NCBI RefSeq assembly: GCF_002803845.1
Contig: NZ_CP024985.1
Location: forward strand, 5,591,501 to 5,655,500
DNA length: 64,000 nt
Origin: Streptomyces lavendulae subsp. lavendulae
GTDB taxonomy: Bacteria; Actinomycetota; Actinomycetes; Streptomycetales; Streptomycetaceae
Direction: 5' to 3'
The translations under genes and the position numbers were made by a program. The notes beneath the pieces were generated by a model. That model was given only the letters and a program-made list of their open reading frames with translations. It did not search any database and had not been told where the DNA came from. Shown here in pieces: positions 16,646-28,755 of this stretch (the first letter of the stretch is position 1; each line of letters begins with the position of its first letter).

Positions 16646-16677
16646 ACGGGTGACAGATTTCAATATCTGTCACCCGT
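16646..16677. promoter_or_regulatory. Perfect 13-bp inverted repeat, probable TetR operator
   Basis: ACGGGTGACAGAT (16646-16658) and ATCTGTCACCCGT (16665-16677) are exact reverse complements with a 6-bp spacer. It ends 18 bp before the aldo/keto reductase start codon on the minus strand, overlapping any promoter there. The position upstream of the reductase-tetR pair fits an autoregulatory operator. Confidence 0.75.
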
Positions 16678-16730
16678 CGGCGTGAAGCGGCCGGTGTCCC
16701 GCTCGGTACCCGCTCGGGAGCGGCGGCCCG

Positions 16731-18179
16731 TCAGGCCGCGGGGGGAGCGGCCGCCGCCGCGGGGCTGAGGGCCGGTTCGAGGTCGCGGGCCGTGCGCCGG
16801 GCCGTCGCGTCGGCCCAGGCGCCGGTCGTCGCCGCGCCCACCGCCAGGACCAGCAGCCCGCAGGCCGTGATGATCCACCAGGCGGGCCGGGTGGCCGCCG
16901 CGAAGTCCCCGCCGCCCGCCGTCCCGGCCGCCAGCACCGCTCCGATCACCGCGACGCCCAGCGCGCCGCCGGTCTGCCGGCTGGTGGAGGCCACGGCGGC
17001 CGCGACCCCCGCCTGGGCGCGGGGCATCCCGGAGATCGCCGTATTGGTGATCGGGGCGTTGACCAGGCCGAAGCCGATGCCGAAGAGCACGTACCCGGCG
17101 AACATCAGGGGAGTGGAGCCCTCCGCGGAGAACGCCGCGAACAGCAGCCCGCTCGCGCCCATCGCCACCCCCGCGATCAGCAGCGGGAGCCGCGGCCCCC
17201 GGGTGGCGACCAGCCGGCCCGCCAGCGGCGCGCACAGGAAGGCCGGCACGGCCATCGGCAGCATGTAGAGCCCGGCGTCCAGGGCGCCCAGCCCCCGTAC
17301 GTCCTGGAGGTAGAGGGTGTTCAGGAAGAGGAACCCGGACAGCGCGGCGAAGGCGCTCACCGCCATCACCGTCGCCCCGCTGAACGGGGCGCTGCGGAAG
17401 AACCGGGGGTCGATCAGCGGCTCCGCGCGCCGGGGCTCGTAGACGACCAGCGCGATCAGGGCGGCCACGGCGGCCAGGGCGCAGCCGACGATGACCGGGG
17501 AGGTCCAGCCGGCCGCCGGACCCTCGATGATCCCGTACGTCATCGCGCCGAGCAGGACCATGACCAGCAGCTGGCCCACCGGATCGGGCCGGCGGGGGTG
17601 CTCGGCCCGGGACTCGGGCAGGTAGCGCAGGGTCAGGGCGAGGGCGACGAGGCCGACGGGCAGGTTGACCCAGAAGATCGACCGCCAGCCGACGGAGTCC
17701 ACCAGCAGCCCGCCGATCAGCGGCCCGGCGGCCATGGAGATGCCCACCACCGCGCCCCAGACGCCGATGGCGCGGGCGCGTTCCCTGGGATCGGTGAAGG
17801 TATTGGTGATGATCGACATGGCGACCGGGTTGAGCATCGAGCCGCCGACGGCCTGCACCATCCGGAAGGCGATCAGCCATTCGAGGGTGGGGGCCAGCGA
17901 GCAGAGCGCCGAGCCCGCCGTGAAGAGGATCAGGCCCGCCGCGAAGACCTTGCGGCGCCCGATCCGGTCGGCCGTGGACCCGGCCAGTATCAGCAGCGAG
18001 GCGAGGACCAGCGTGTAGGCGTCGATCGTCCACTGCATGCCCGAGACCGAGGCGTGCAGCTCGTGGCGCATCGAGGGGAGCGCGACGTTCAGGACGGTGT
18101 TGTCGAGACTGACGATGAGCAGGCTCATGCAGCAGATCGCCAGGACGAGCACGCGCCGCCGATGACTCATGTGATGCAT
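16731..18179 (-). CDS. MFS transporter, DHA2 drug:H+ antiporter type
   Basis: A 482-residue exporter with about 14 membrane helices. Conserved DHA2 motifs include LDNTVLNVALPSM in helix 1, WTIDAYTLVLASLLILAGSTADRIGRRKVF in helices 2-3, and AIGVWGAVVGISMAAGPLIGGLLVDSVGWRSIFWVNLPVG in helices 5-6. It probably exports a hydrophobic compound or antibiotic. Start at the ATG at 18179, where TACTAT lies 7 nt upstream (leaderless type); an ATG three codons later is possible. It lies upstream of the reductase-tetR pair but separated by about 100 bp and an operator. Confidence 0.92.
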   Translation of the reverse strand: MHHMSHRRRVLVLAICCMSLLIVSLDNTVLNVALPSMRHELHASVSGMQWTIDAYTLVLASLLILAGSTADRIGRRKVFAAGLILFTAGSALCSLAPTLEWLIAFRMVQAVGGSMLNPVAMSIITNTFTDPRERARAIGVWGAVVGISMAAGPLIGGLLVDSVGWRSIFWVNLPVGLVALALTLRYLPESRAEHPRRPDPVGQLLVMVLLGAMTYGIIEGPAAGWTSPVIVGCALAAVAALIALVVYEPRRAEPLIDPRFFRSAPFSGATVMAVSAFAALSGFLFLNTLYLQDVRGLGALDAGLYMLPMAVPAFLCAPLAGRLVATRGPRLPLLIAGVAMGASGLLFAAFSAEGSTPLMFAGYVLFGIGFGLVNAPITNTAISGMPRAQAGVAAAVASTSRQTGGALGVAVIGAVLAAGTAGGGDFAAATRPAWWIITACGLLVLAVGAATTGAWADATARRTARDLEPALSPAAAAAPPAA

Positions 18180-18231
18180 GCCGCCGATAGTACGTCTAAC
18201 TAACAACAGGGGCATGCGCGACAATGGGGGG

Positions 18232-19374
18232 ATGACCACGCTCCCCCCGCCGCTCGCGATCGGCCCGCACACCGTGCAGCCCCCGGTGGTGCTCGCGCCG
18301 ATGGCCGGCATCACCAATGCCCCGTTCCGCACCCTCTGCCGCGAGTTCTCGGGCGGCAAGGGACTGTTCGTGAGCGAGATGATCACGACCCGCGCCCTGG
18401 TCGAGCGCAACGAGAAGACCATGCAGCTGATCCACTTCGACGCGACGGAAAAGCCCCGCTCGATTCAGCTGTACGGGGTGGACCCGGTGACGGTCGGCAA
18501 GGCCGTCCGGATGATCGTCGAAGAGGACCGCGCCGACCACATCGACCTCAACTTCGGCTGCCCGGTCCCCAAGGTCACCCGCAAGGGCGGCGGCTCGGCC
18601 CTGCCCTACAAGCGCAACCTGCTGCGCGCGATCCTGCGCGAGGCCGTCGCGGGCGCGGGCGGCCTGCCGGTGACGATGAAGATGCGCAAGGGCATCAACG
18701 ACGAGCACCTCACCTACCTCGACGCCGGCCGGATCGCCGTCGAGGAGGGGATCACCGCCATCGCCCTGCACGGCCGCACCACGGCCCAGCACTACGGCGG
18801 GACGGCCGACTGGGAGGCCATCGCGCGCCTCAAGGAGCACGTGCCCGAGATCCCGGTGCTCGGCAACGGCGACATCTGGTGCGCGGAGGACGCCCTGCGC
18901 ATGGTCCGCGAGACCGGCTGCGACGGCGTGGTCGTGGGGCGCGGCTGCCTGGGGCGGCCGTGGCTGTTCAACGACCTGGTCGCGGCCTTCGAGGGCCGGC
19001 CCGAGGACTTCCACAAGCCCGTGCTGCGCGAGGTCGCGGCCACCATGGTCCGGCACGCACAGCTGCTGGGGGAGTGGATCGGAGACGAGGCGCGCGGGGT
19101 GATCGACTTCCGTAAGCACGTGGCCTGGTACCTCAAGGGCTTCGCGGTGGGGTCCGAGATGCGGGGGAAGCTGGCGGTCACGTCCTCCCTGGCCGAACTG
19201 GACGCTCATCTGAGCGAGCTCGACCTGGACCAGCCGTGGCCCGAGAGCGCGGACGGTCCGCGCGGCCGGACGTCCGGAAACAACCGGGTTGTCCTGCCCG
19301 AGGGCTGGTTGAACGATCCGTACGACTGCGCGGGCGTGAGCGAGGACGCCGAGCTGGACACGTCCGGAGGCTGA
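18232..19374 (+). CDS. dusB: tRNA-dihydrouridine synthase
   Basis: A 380-residue FMN enzyme that reduces uridines in the tRNA D-loop. It starts VVLAPMAGITNAPFRTLCREF, contains the active-site DLNFGCPVPKVTRKGGGSAL with the catalytic Cys, then TMKMRKG, ALHGRTTAQHYGG and the FMN phosphate motifs GNGDIW and GVVVGRGCLGRPW. Start at the ATG at 18232, 6 nt after GACAAT, implying a leaderless mRNA; an ATG at 18214 is in frame but less likely. It is divergent from the MFS exporter. Confidence 0.95.
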   Translation: MTTLPPPLAIGPHTVQPPVVLAPMAGITNAPFRTLCREFSGGKGLFVSEMITTRALVERNEKTMQLIHFDATEKPRSIQLYGVDPVTVGKAVRMIVEEDRADHIDLNFGCPVPKVTRKGGGSALPYKRNLLRAILREAVAGAGGLPVTMKMRKGINDEHLTYLDAGRIAVEEGITAIALHGRTTAQHYGGTADWEAIARLKEHVPEIPVLGNGDIWCAEDALRMVRETGCDGVVVGRGCLGRPWLFNDLVAAFEGRPEDFHKPVLREVAATMVRHAQLLGEWIGDEARGVIDFRKHVAWYLKGFAVGSEMRGKLAVTSSLAELDAHLSELDLDQPWPESADGPRGRTSGNNRVVLPEGWLNDPYDCAGVSEDAELDTSGG

Positions 19375-19459
19375 CAAATCGCCCTCCGTGCGGCGTGATA
19401 TACGCCACGCATGGGAGGGGTTTCGCTCAGATGAGCACATAAGTCACGGGTAAGACTTT

Positions 19460-19488
19460 CAAAGGGTGGCACTGGGTGCCACCCTTTG
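19460..19488 (+). terminator. Terminator after dusB
   Basis: CAAAGGGTGGCAC and GTGCCACCCTTTG form a perfect 13-bp stem with a 3-nt loop. It lies 86 bp after the dusB stop. Confidence 0.75.
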
Positions 19489-19489
19489 T

Positions 19490-19508
19490 GCGTTCAAGAC
19501 TTGAACGC
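19490..19508. promoter_or_regulatory. Perfect 19-bp palindrome upstream of ppdK
   Basis: GCGTTCAAGACTTGAACGC has two 9-bp arms around one base. It starts one base after the dusB terminator and is about 230 bp before ppdK. Its symmetry fits a dimeric repressor or activator site. The rest of the 19509-19740 leader holds no gene; a TTCGATCTGG direct repeat occurs at 19614 and 19678. Confidence 0.5.
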
Positions 19509-19740
19509 AAATGTATCGATGATCGCTCATCCGAGCGTGATCAGGCCTCAAAGCCCCCCTCCGCCTTCGGGTTCTGAACGCTGCAACGGGGATTTCCTTA
19601 CCCGTGAGTTACTTTCGATCTGGTGGCGCACGGGTGGTTACAGCCGCATGACGGCCAAGTGGACGTACCCAGAAGCCTTCGATCTGGGTATGTTCCTGGC
19701 CGTCAGGGCAGCCACCCGAGTCCTCGAGGAGTCGAGACCC

Positions 19741-22449
<2,709 letters not shown>

Positions 22450-22487
22450 GCCCCGCCGGGAGCGGCCGCTGCCGCTCCCCCCTGACC

Positions 22488-22526
22488 GCGCCTGCCCCCG
22501 GTTGCCTGACCTCCGGGGGCAGGCGC
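22488..22526 (+). terminator. First terminator hairpin after ppdK
   Basis: GCGCCTGCCCCCGG and CCGGGGGCAGGCGC form a perfect 14-bp stem with an 11-nt loop, followed by a short T-rich stretch. Confidence 0.75.
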
Positions 22527-22591
22527 GCCTTCATTTCGAAGGCGCCGTCGGAGCGGGTATCGCCGCATATTCAACGAAGTCTTTACGGCGC

Positions 22592-22627
22592 CAGGCGGTG
22601 GACGGATCCCCACCCGTCCACCGCCTG
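22592..22627. terminator. Second hairpin after ppdK
   Basis: CAGGCGGTGGACGG and CCGTCCACCGCCTG form a perfect 14-bp stem with an 8-nt loop. It could be a back-up terminator or the base of a small RNA; no U-tract follows. Confidence 0.5.
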
Positions 22628-22871
22628 CCGCCTATCCGCCAGGCACGTCGGCGCTTCCCTGTGCGACCGACCGCCAGGCCCCGCAAAGCCCCCCACGGCC
22701 TTCACGGAGCGTTTCGGTCGCACCGGAGTGTGCCTGGCGGAGTACAGGATTTCGCTTGTCACGCCCCTGCCGAAAGGGGTTTCAACTGTGGCCGAAAGGG
22801 CGTGGTGACCACGTGTGACGGCATGCATACTCATAGGGCGGGGGGATTGCGGTTGCACAGCTGGGGGTTCG
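22628..22871 (+). other. Intergenic region upstream of the DUF5937-type regulator
   Basis: No gene seen. It holds CGTGGTGACCACG (22801-22813), a perfect 6-1-6 palindrome about 58 bp before the regulator start, and a CATACT hexamer downstream of it, so a self-regulated promoter is likely here. Confidence 0.4.
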
Positions 22872-23900
22872 GTGCTTCGTATCCATTTCACTGGAGTGGA
22901 CCTGGCACGCGTACGGATGGCAGGACGTCCCGATGCGTTGTGGGAAACGATTCTGAGTTTTCACCGCTTAAGAGACCGGCGTGATGTCCGGTTGTTCGGT
23001 GAATGGCGTACGGAAACCCGTAGCCGGTTGAATGGTGAAACAAGGCTGCTGGGCGCGCTCATACCCGCGCGCGGCTATTTCCCGGATTTCCTGACCCCGG
23101 CCGAGGGGCAGTACGGATGGGACGTCGGCCTCGACGCCCTGCGCGGGCTACGGCCCGAACGGCTGCGGCGCGAGCTGCTGCTCGTGGGCGCGGGCGCCGG
23201 GACGGGCTTCGGGGCGGCCTTCGGGACCCCGACGCCGACCCGGCTGCGGGAGTTCATCGACGGCGGCACCAAACACCTGCCCCGGCTCCTGGGCGAGCTG
23301 CGGGGCTACCACCGCGCGGCCGTGGAGCCGTACTGGAGCCACATCCAGGCCCAGATCGAGGCGGAGCGGGCGGCGCGCGGCCGGGCGCTGCTGGACGGCG
23401 GCGCGGACGAGCTGCTCGCCTCCCTGCCGCCGATGCTGCGCTGGCGGGCCCCGGTGCTGGAGTGCGAGTACCCGGTGGACCGGGACGTACGGCTGCGGGG
23501 GCGCGGGCTGCTGCTCCAGCCCTCCTTCTTCTGCCGGCGCACCGCGGTGACCCTGCACGACCCGGAGCTGCCGCCCGTGCTCGTCTACCCGGCCGCGGCC
23601 CAGCTGGCCTCCACGACGGCCGGCGGCGAGGCCGCCCGCCCCGCGGAGGAGCAGCGCCAGCGGACCCTGGGCAAGCTGGTGGGCCACACCCGCTCCGTGG
23701 TGCTGCGGGCCATCGGCGACGGGGCCACCACCAGCGAACTGGCCCGCCGGGCGGGGGTCTCCCTGGCCTCGGCGAGCCAGCACGCCTGCGTGATGCGCGA
23801 AGCCGGTCTGGTGACCACCCTCCGGCACGGCAACGCCGTCCTGCACACCGTCACCCCGCTGGGCGCGGCCCTCCTCAAGGGGGGCGCCGTGGTGTCCTGA
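22872..23900 (+). CDS. ArsR/DUF5937-type winged-helix transcriptional regulator
   Basis: A 342-residue protein. The N-terminal two thirds match the DUF5937 layout, opening with VLRIHFTGVDLARVRMAGRP and containing TLHDPELPPVLVYP. The last 80 residues are an ArsR-like winged helix (RSVVLRAIGDGATTSELARR, then SLASASQHACVMREAGLV). The GTG start at 22872 follows GGGGG by four bases and fits the family N-terminus; an upstream ATG adds 19 dissimilar residues. The VOC gene follows after 139 bp that contain a perfect inverted repeat, a possible target. Confidence 0.8.
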   Translation: MLRIHFTGVDLARVRMAGRPDALWETILSFHRLRDRRDVRLFGEWRTETRSRLNGETRLLGALIPARGYFPDFLTPAEGQYGWDVGLDALRGLRPERLRRELLLVGAGAGTGFGAAFGTPTPTRLREFIDGGTKHLPRLLGELRGYHRAAVEPYWSHIQAQIEAERAARGRALLDGGADELLASLPPMLRWRAPVLECEYPVDRDVRLRGRGLLLQPSFFCRRTAVTLHDPELPPVLVYPAAAQLASTTAGGEAARPAEEQRQRTLGKLVGHTRSVVLRAIGDGATTSELARRAGVSLASASQHACVMREAGLVTTLRHGNAVLHTVTPLGAALLKGGAVVS

Positions 23901-23944
23901 CCTGGCGTGCACGGCTCTGACCTGCGGTTTCGTGGCGCTGCGGA

Positions 23945-23963
23945 GAAACTTTGAAAAAGTTTC
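23945..23963. promoter_or_regulatory. Inverted repeat upstream of the VOC gene
   Basis: GAAACTTT and AAAGTTTC flank GAA in a perfect 8-3-8 repeat, AT-rich against a GC-rich background, about 77 bp before the VOC start codon. Probable operator, perhaps for the regulator encoded just upstream. Confidence 0.55.
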
Positions 23964-24039
23964 CCGAAGAGCGATGAGTTCGCCGGGGGGCCGCGGTCTA
24001 CCTCTCGAAAGCACCACACGAGAGAAGAGAGAGACCGAG

Positions 24040-24444
24040 ATGGCCACCATGATCTTCGTCAACCTGCCCGTCAAGGACCTGGAGGCGACCAAGGCCTTCT
24101 GGAGCGCGCTCGGTTACTCCTTCAACGCGCAGTTCACCGACGAGAACTGCGCGGCCATGCCCATCACCGAGAGCATCGTCGCGATGTTCCTCACCGAGGC
24201 CCGCTACAAGGACTTCACCCACAAGGCCATCGCCGACGCCACCACCACCTCCGAGGTGCTGCTGTGTCTGAGCGCCGAGAGCCGCGCCGCGGTCGACGCG
24301 CAGGTGGACGGGGCCCTGGCGGCCGGGGCCACCGAGCCCCGGCCCGCCCAGGACCACGGCGTCATGTACGGCCGGGCCTTCGACGACCTCGACGGCCACA
24401 CCTGGGAGATCATGTGGATGGACCCCTCGGTGGTCCAGGGCTGA
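24040..24444 (+). CDS. VOC (glyoxalase/bleomycin resistance) superfamily protein
   Basis: A 134-residue protein with the paired beta-alpha-beta units of the vicinal oxygen chelate fold: IFVNLPVKDLEATKAFWSAL at the start and GRAFDDLDGHTWEIMWMDP at the end. Such proteins can bind metals, act as lyases or dioxygenases, or sequester antibiotics; no specific substrate can be named. The start ATG follows a purine-rich AGAGAAGAGAGAG stretch. It is convergent with nirD, with 6 bp between the stops. Confidence 0.87.
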   Translation: MATMIFVNLPVKDLEATKAFWSALGYSFNAQFTDENCAAMPITESIVAMFLTEARYKDFTHKAIADATTTSEVLLCLSAESRAAVDAQVDGALAAGATEPRPAQDHGVMYGRAFDDLDGHTWEIMWMDPSVVQG

Positions 24445-24450
24445 CCGGAG

Positions 24451-24783
24451 CTACGGGGCCGCGGCGGTCCGCACCGGGTACGTCCGGACCGCCACCTCCT
24501 CGTCGTCCAGGCAGCGCCCCGACTCCAGGTCGAAGCGCTGCTTGAGCAGCGGCGAGGCCACGAACGGCCGGCCCGCCGCCCACCCCAGGAGCCCGCGCGA
24601 CAGGACGTGCGCGCCAGTGAAGGGGTCCTGGTTGCCGATCGCGTACGGGCGCCCGGCGCGGTCGAGGAACACGGCGGCCTGGCTCCCGTCGGGCAGCAGG
24701 GCGGCGACCCCCCGCCCGGGGGTGAGCGAGGACAGCTCGCACACCGTCAGCCAGCCTTCCGCCACCCGCAGTTCCACGGTCAT
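24451..24783 (-). CDS. nirD: Nitrite reductase small subunit NirD
   Basis: A 110-residue Rieske-fold protein (NirD family), partner of NirB in NADH-dependent nitrite reduction. NirD proteins often lack the cluster ligands, and none of the CxH pairs of a true Rieske centre is seen here. The segment AIGNQDPFTGAHVLSRGLLG is typical, and the C-terminal QRFDLESGRCLDDEE matches the family. Its ATG overlaps the nirB stop by four bases (ATGA), so translation is coupled. Confidence 0.93.
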   Translation of the reverse strand: MTVELRVAEGWLTVCELSSLTPGRGVAALLPDGSQAAVFLDRAGRPYAIGNQDPFTGAHVLSRGLLGWAAGRPFVASPLLKQRFDLESGRCLDDEEVAVRTYPVRTAAAP

Positions 24784-27305
24784 CGGACGGTACCTCCCAG
24801 GGTCAAGGCGGCCAGGTCGGGCTTGACCTGGTCGCGTTCGGGCACGAACCGCACGCTCGGGTCGGGGGTGCCGGGAGCGTTGACGAAGGACACGAACCGG
24901 CGCATCCGCTCCGGGTCCCGCAGGGTTTCGGCCCACTCGTCGCGGTAGTGCGCGACGTGGTCGGCCATCAGCGCCTCCAGTTCCGCGCACAGTCCGAGCG
25001 AGTCGTGCACGATCACGTCCCGCAGGTGGTCCAGGCCCCCCTCCAGCCGGTCCAGCCAGGTCGACGTGCGCTCCAGCCGGTCCGCGGTGCGGATGTAGAA
25101 CATCAGGAAGCGGTCGATGAGCCGGACCAGTTCGGCGTCCGACAGGTCCTGGGCCAGGAGGTCGGCGTGGCGCGGGGCGGCCCCGCCGTTGCCGCCGACG
25201 TAGAGGTTCCAGCCGTTCGCCGTGGCGATGATCCCGAAGTCCTTGCTCTGGGCCTCGGCGCACTCGCGGGTGCAGCCGGAGACCGCCGACTTCAGCTTGT
25301 GGGGCGCGCGCAGGCCGCGGTAGCGCAGCTCCAGGTCGATGGCCATGCGGACGCTGTCCTGGACCCCGTAGCGGCACCAGGTCTGCCCGACACAGGACTT
25401 CACCGTCCGCAGGGCCTTGCCGTAGGCGTGGCCGGATTCGAATCCGGCGTCGACCAGGCGCGCCCAGATGCGGGGGAGCTGGTCCACGCTCGCGCCGAAG
25501 AGGTCGATGCGCTGGCCGCCGGTGATCTTCGTGTAGAGGCCGAAATCGCGGGCCACCTCGCCGATCACGATCAGCTTGTCGGGGGTGATCTCCCCGCCCG
25601 GGATGCGCGGGACGACCGAGTAGGAGCCGTTGCGCTGCAGGTTCGCGAGGAAGTGGTCGTTGGTGTCCTGGAGGGCGGCCTGCTCCCCGTCCAGGACGTA
25701 GCCGCTCGCGCCCAGCGTGGGGGCGAGGGAGGCGATGACCGAGCCGACGGCAGGCTTGCAGACCTCGCAGCCCTCGCCGCCCCGGGCCTCCTCGCGGCCG
25801 TGGGCGTCGAGGATCTCCCGGTACGAGGTCAGGCGGCGGGTGCGGACGATCTCGTAGAGCTCGGCGCGGGTGTACGGGAAGCAGCCGCACAGCCCCTTGT
25901 CGGCGGCGGCCGGCAGCAGCCGGCCGATCACCTTCAGGCAGCCCCCGCAGCCGGTCCCGGCCTTGGTGCACTTCTTGACCTCGGGCAGGGTCGAGCAGGC
26001 GGTGATCGCCTTCTTGGTGACGTTGTGGCAGGAGCAGATCACCGCGGTGTCCGGGAGCGAGGCCGGGCCCAGCCGGGTGGCGGGGCCGAGCCCGGCGGGC
26101 AGGACCAGCTGCTCCGGGGCGACGGGCGGGACGCTGCCGGTGAGCGGGCGCAGCAGCCCGTACGCGTCGGCATCGCCGACCAGCACCCCGCCGAGCAGGA
26201 CCCCGTCCGGGGAGACGACGAGCTTCCTGTAGACGCCGCTGCGCGAGTCGGACCAGACCACGTCCAGGCTGTCGGGGGAGGCTCCGTGCGCGTCGCCGAA
26301 GGAGGCCACGTCCACACCGAGCAGCTTCAGCTTGGTGGACAGGTCGGCCCCGGTGAACTCCCGCTCGCGGCCCAGCAGGTCCTCGGCGGCCGTCTCGGCC
26401 ATCTCGTAGCCGGGCGCGACCAGGCCGTACACCCGGCCGTCGCAGGCCAGGGCGCACTCGCCGACGGCGTAGATCCGCGGGTCGGAGGTGCGGCAGCGGG
26501 AGTCGACGGCGATCCCGCCGCGTTCGCCGACGTCCAGGCCGCAGTCGCGGGCGAGCCCGTCGCGTGGGCGGACCCCGGCGGAGAAGACGACGAGCCCGGT
26601 GTCGACGGTGGAGCCGTCCGAGAGCCGCATGCCGGTGACCGCGCCGTCCTCGCCCGTCAGCACCTCCTGGGTGCCGACGCCGGTGTGCACGGTCAGCCCC
26701 ATGGACTCGACGGTCCGCAGCAGGGCGGCGCCGCCGCCCTCGTCCACCTGGACGGGCATCAGCCGGGGCGCGAACTCCACGACGCGGGTGGCGAGTCCGA
26801 GGCCCTTGAGCGCCCCGGCCGCCTCCAGGCCGAGCAGTCCGCCGCCGACGACGGCGCCGGCGGTGCGCGTTTTGGCGTACTCCTCGATCGCGAGGAGGTC
26901 CTCGACCGTGCGGTACACGAAGCAGCCCGGGGCGTCCTTCCCGGGGACGGGCGGCACGAAGGGGTAACTGCCCGTCGCCAGGACCAGGACGTCGTACGGG
27001 AACACGCGCCCGGACCGGGAGGTGACGGTGCGCGCCTCCCGGTCGATGCTCTCGGCGGGGTCGTCGAGGTGCAGCGCGATGCCGTGCCGCTCCATGAACC
27101 CGTCCGGGACGAGGGACAGGTCCTCGGGGGTGCTGCCGGAGAAGTACGAGGTCAGGTGCACGCGGTCGTAGGCGGCCCGGGGCTCCTCGCAGAGCACGGT
27201 GATCCGGTGCGTGGCGGTGGCGCCGCGTTCGGCGAGGGCCTCCAGGTAGCGCTGGCCGACCATGCCGTGGCCGATCAGCACGATCGCGGGCAGGGGCTCG
27301 GTCAT
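24780..27305 (-). CDS. nirB: NAD(P)H-dependent nitrite reductase large subunit NirB
   Basis: An 841-residue siroheme enzyme reducing nitrite to ammonium in the cytoplasm. Order of domains: FAD/NAD oxidoreductase (IVLIGHGMVGQRY; AVVGGGLLGLEAAGALKGLG), a BFD-type [2Fe-2S] segment (CSCHNVTKKAI and CTKAGTGCGGC), and the sulfite/nitrite reductase half with ferredoxin-like half-domain and 4Fe-4S/siroheme cysteines (CVGQTWC then SGCTREC). Length matches bacterial NirB. It starts one base after the stop of the upstream flavoprotein gene, so the three genes form one operon ending in nirD. Confidence 0.96.
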   Translation of the reverse strand: MTEPLPAIVLIGHGMVGQRYLEALAERGATATHRITVLCEEPRAAYDRVHLTSYFSGSTPEDLSLVPDGFMERHGIALHLDDPAESIDREARTVTSRSGRVFPYDVLVLATGSYPFVPPVPGKDAPGCFVYRTVEDLLAIEEYAKTRTAGAVVGGGLLGLEAAGALKGLGLATRVVEFAPRLMPVQVDEGGGAALLRTVESMGLTVHTGVGTQEVLTGEDGAVTGMRLSDGSTVDTGLVVFSAGVRPRDGLARDCGLDVGERGGIAVDSRCRTSDPRIYAVGECALACDGRVYGLVAPGYEMAETAAEDLLGREREFTGADLSTKLKLLGVDVASFGDAHGASPDSLDVVWSDSRSGVYRKLVVSPDGVLLGGVLVGDADAYGLLRPLTGSVPPVAPEQLVLPAGLGPATRLGPASLPDTAVICSCHNVTKKAITACSTLPEVKKCTKAGTGCGGCLKVIGRLLPAAADKGLCGCFPYTRAELYEIVRTRRLTSYREILDAHGREEARGGEGCEVCKPAVGSVIASLAPTLGASGYVLDGEQAALQDTNDHFLANLQRNGSYSVVPRIPGGEITPDKLIVIGEVARDFGLYTKITGGQRIDLFGASVDQLPRIWARLVDAGFESGHAYGKALRTVKSCVGQTWCRYGVQDSVRMAIDLELRYRGLRAPHKLKSAVSGCTRECAEAQSKDFGIIATANGWNLYVGGNGGAAPRHADLLAQDLSDAELVRLIDRFLMFYIRTADRLERTSTWLDRLEGGLDHLRDVIVHDSLGLCAELEALMADHVAHYRDEWAETLRDPERMRRFVSFVNAPGTPDPSVRFVPERDQVKPDLAALTLGGTVR

Positions 27306-27306
27306 G

Positions 27307-28587
<1,281 letters not shown>

Positions 28588-28609
28588 GGAACGAGCGTGC
28601 GGGCCCGCT

Positions 28610-28647
28610 GTTTCCCCGCCGCATCACCCCTGTTACCCGGACGGAAC
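28610..28647 (-). promoter_or_regulatory. Candidate GlnR box of the nir operon
   Basis: On the minus strand four pentamers begin every 11 bp: GTTCC (28647-28643), GTAAC (28636-28632), GATGC (28625-28621) and GAAAC (28614-28610). GAAAC and GTAAC match the GlnR half-site consensus; the other two are degenerate. GlnR is known to activate nitrite reductase genes in S. coelicolor. The site ends 23 bp before the first start codon of the operon. Confidence 0.5.
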
Positions 28648-28755
28648 GCCGACCTCAGCGCCGGGATTAAGGGCTGGTGAGGCCTTCCTCAAGGCGCCCT
28701 TAAGGATCACCGGGAGGACTCCGCAGGACCTCGGGAGGCTCTTAGCGTGGGCGCC

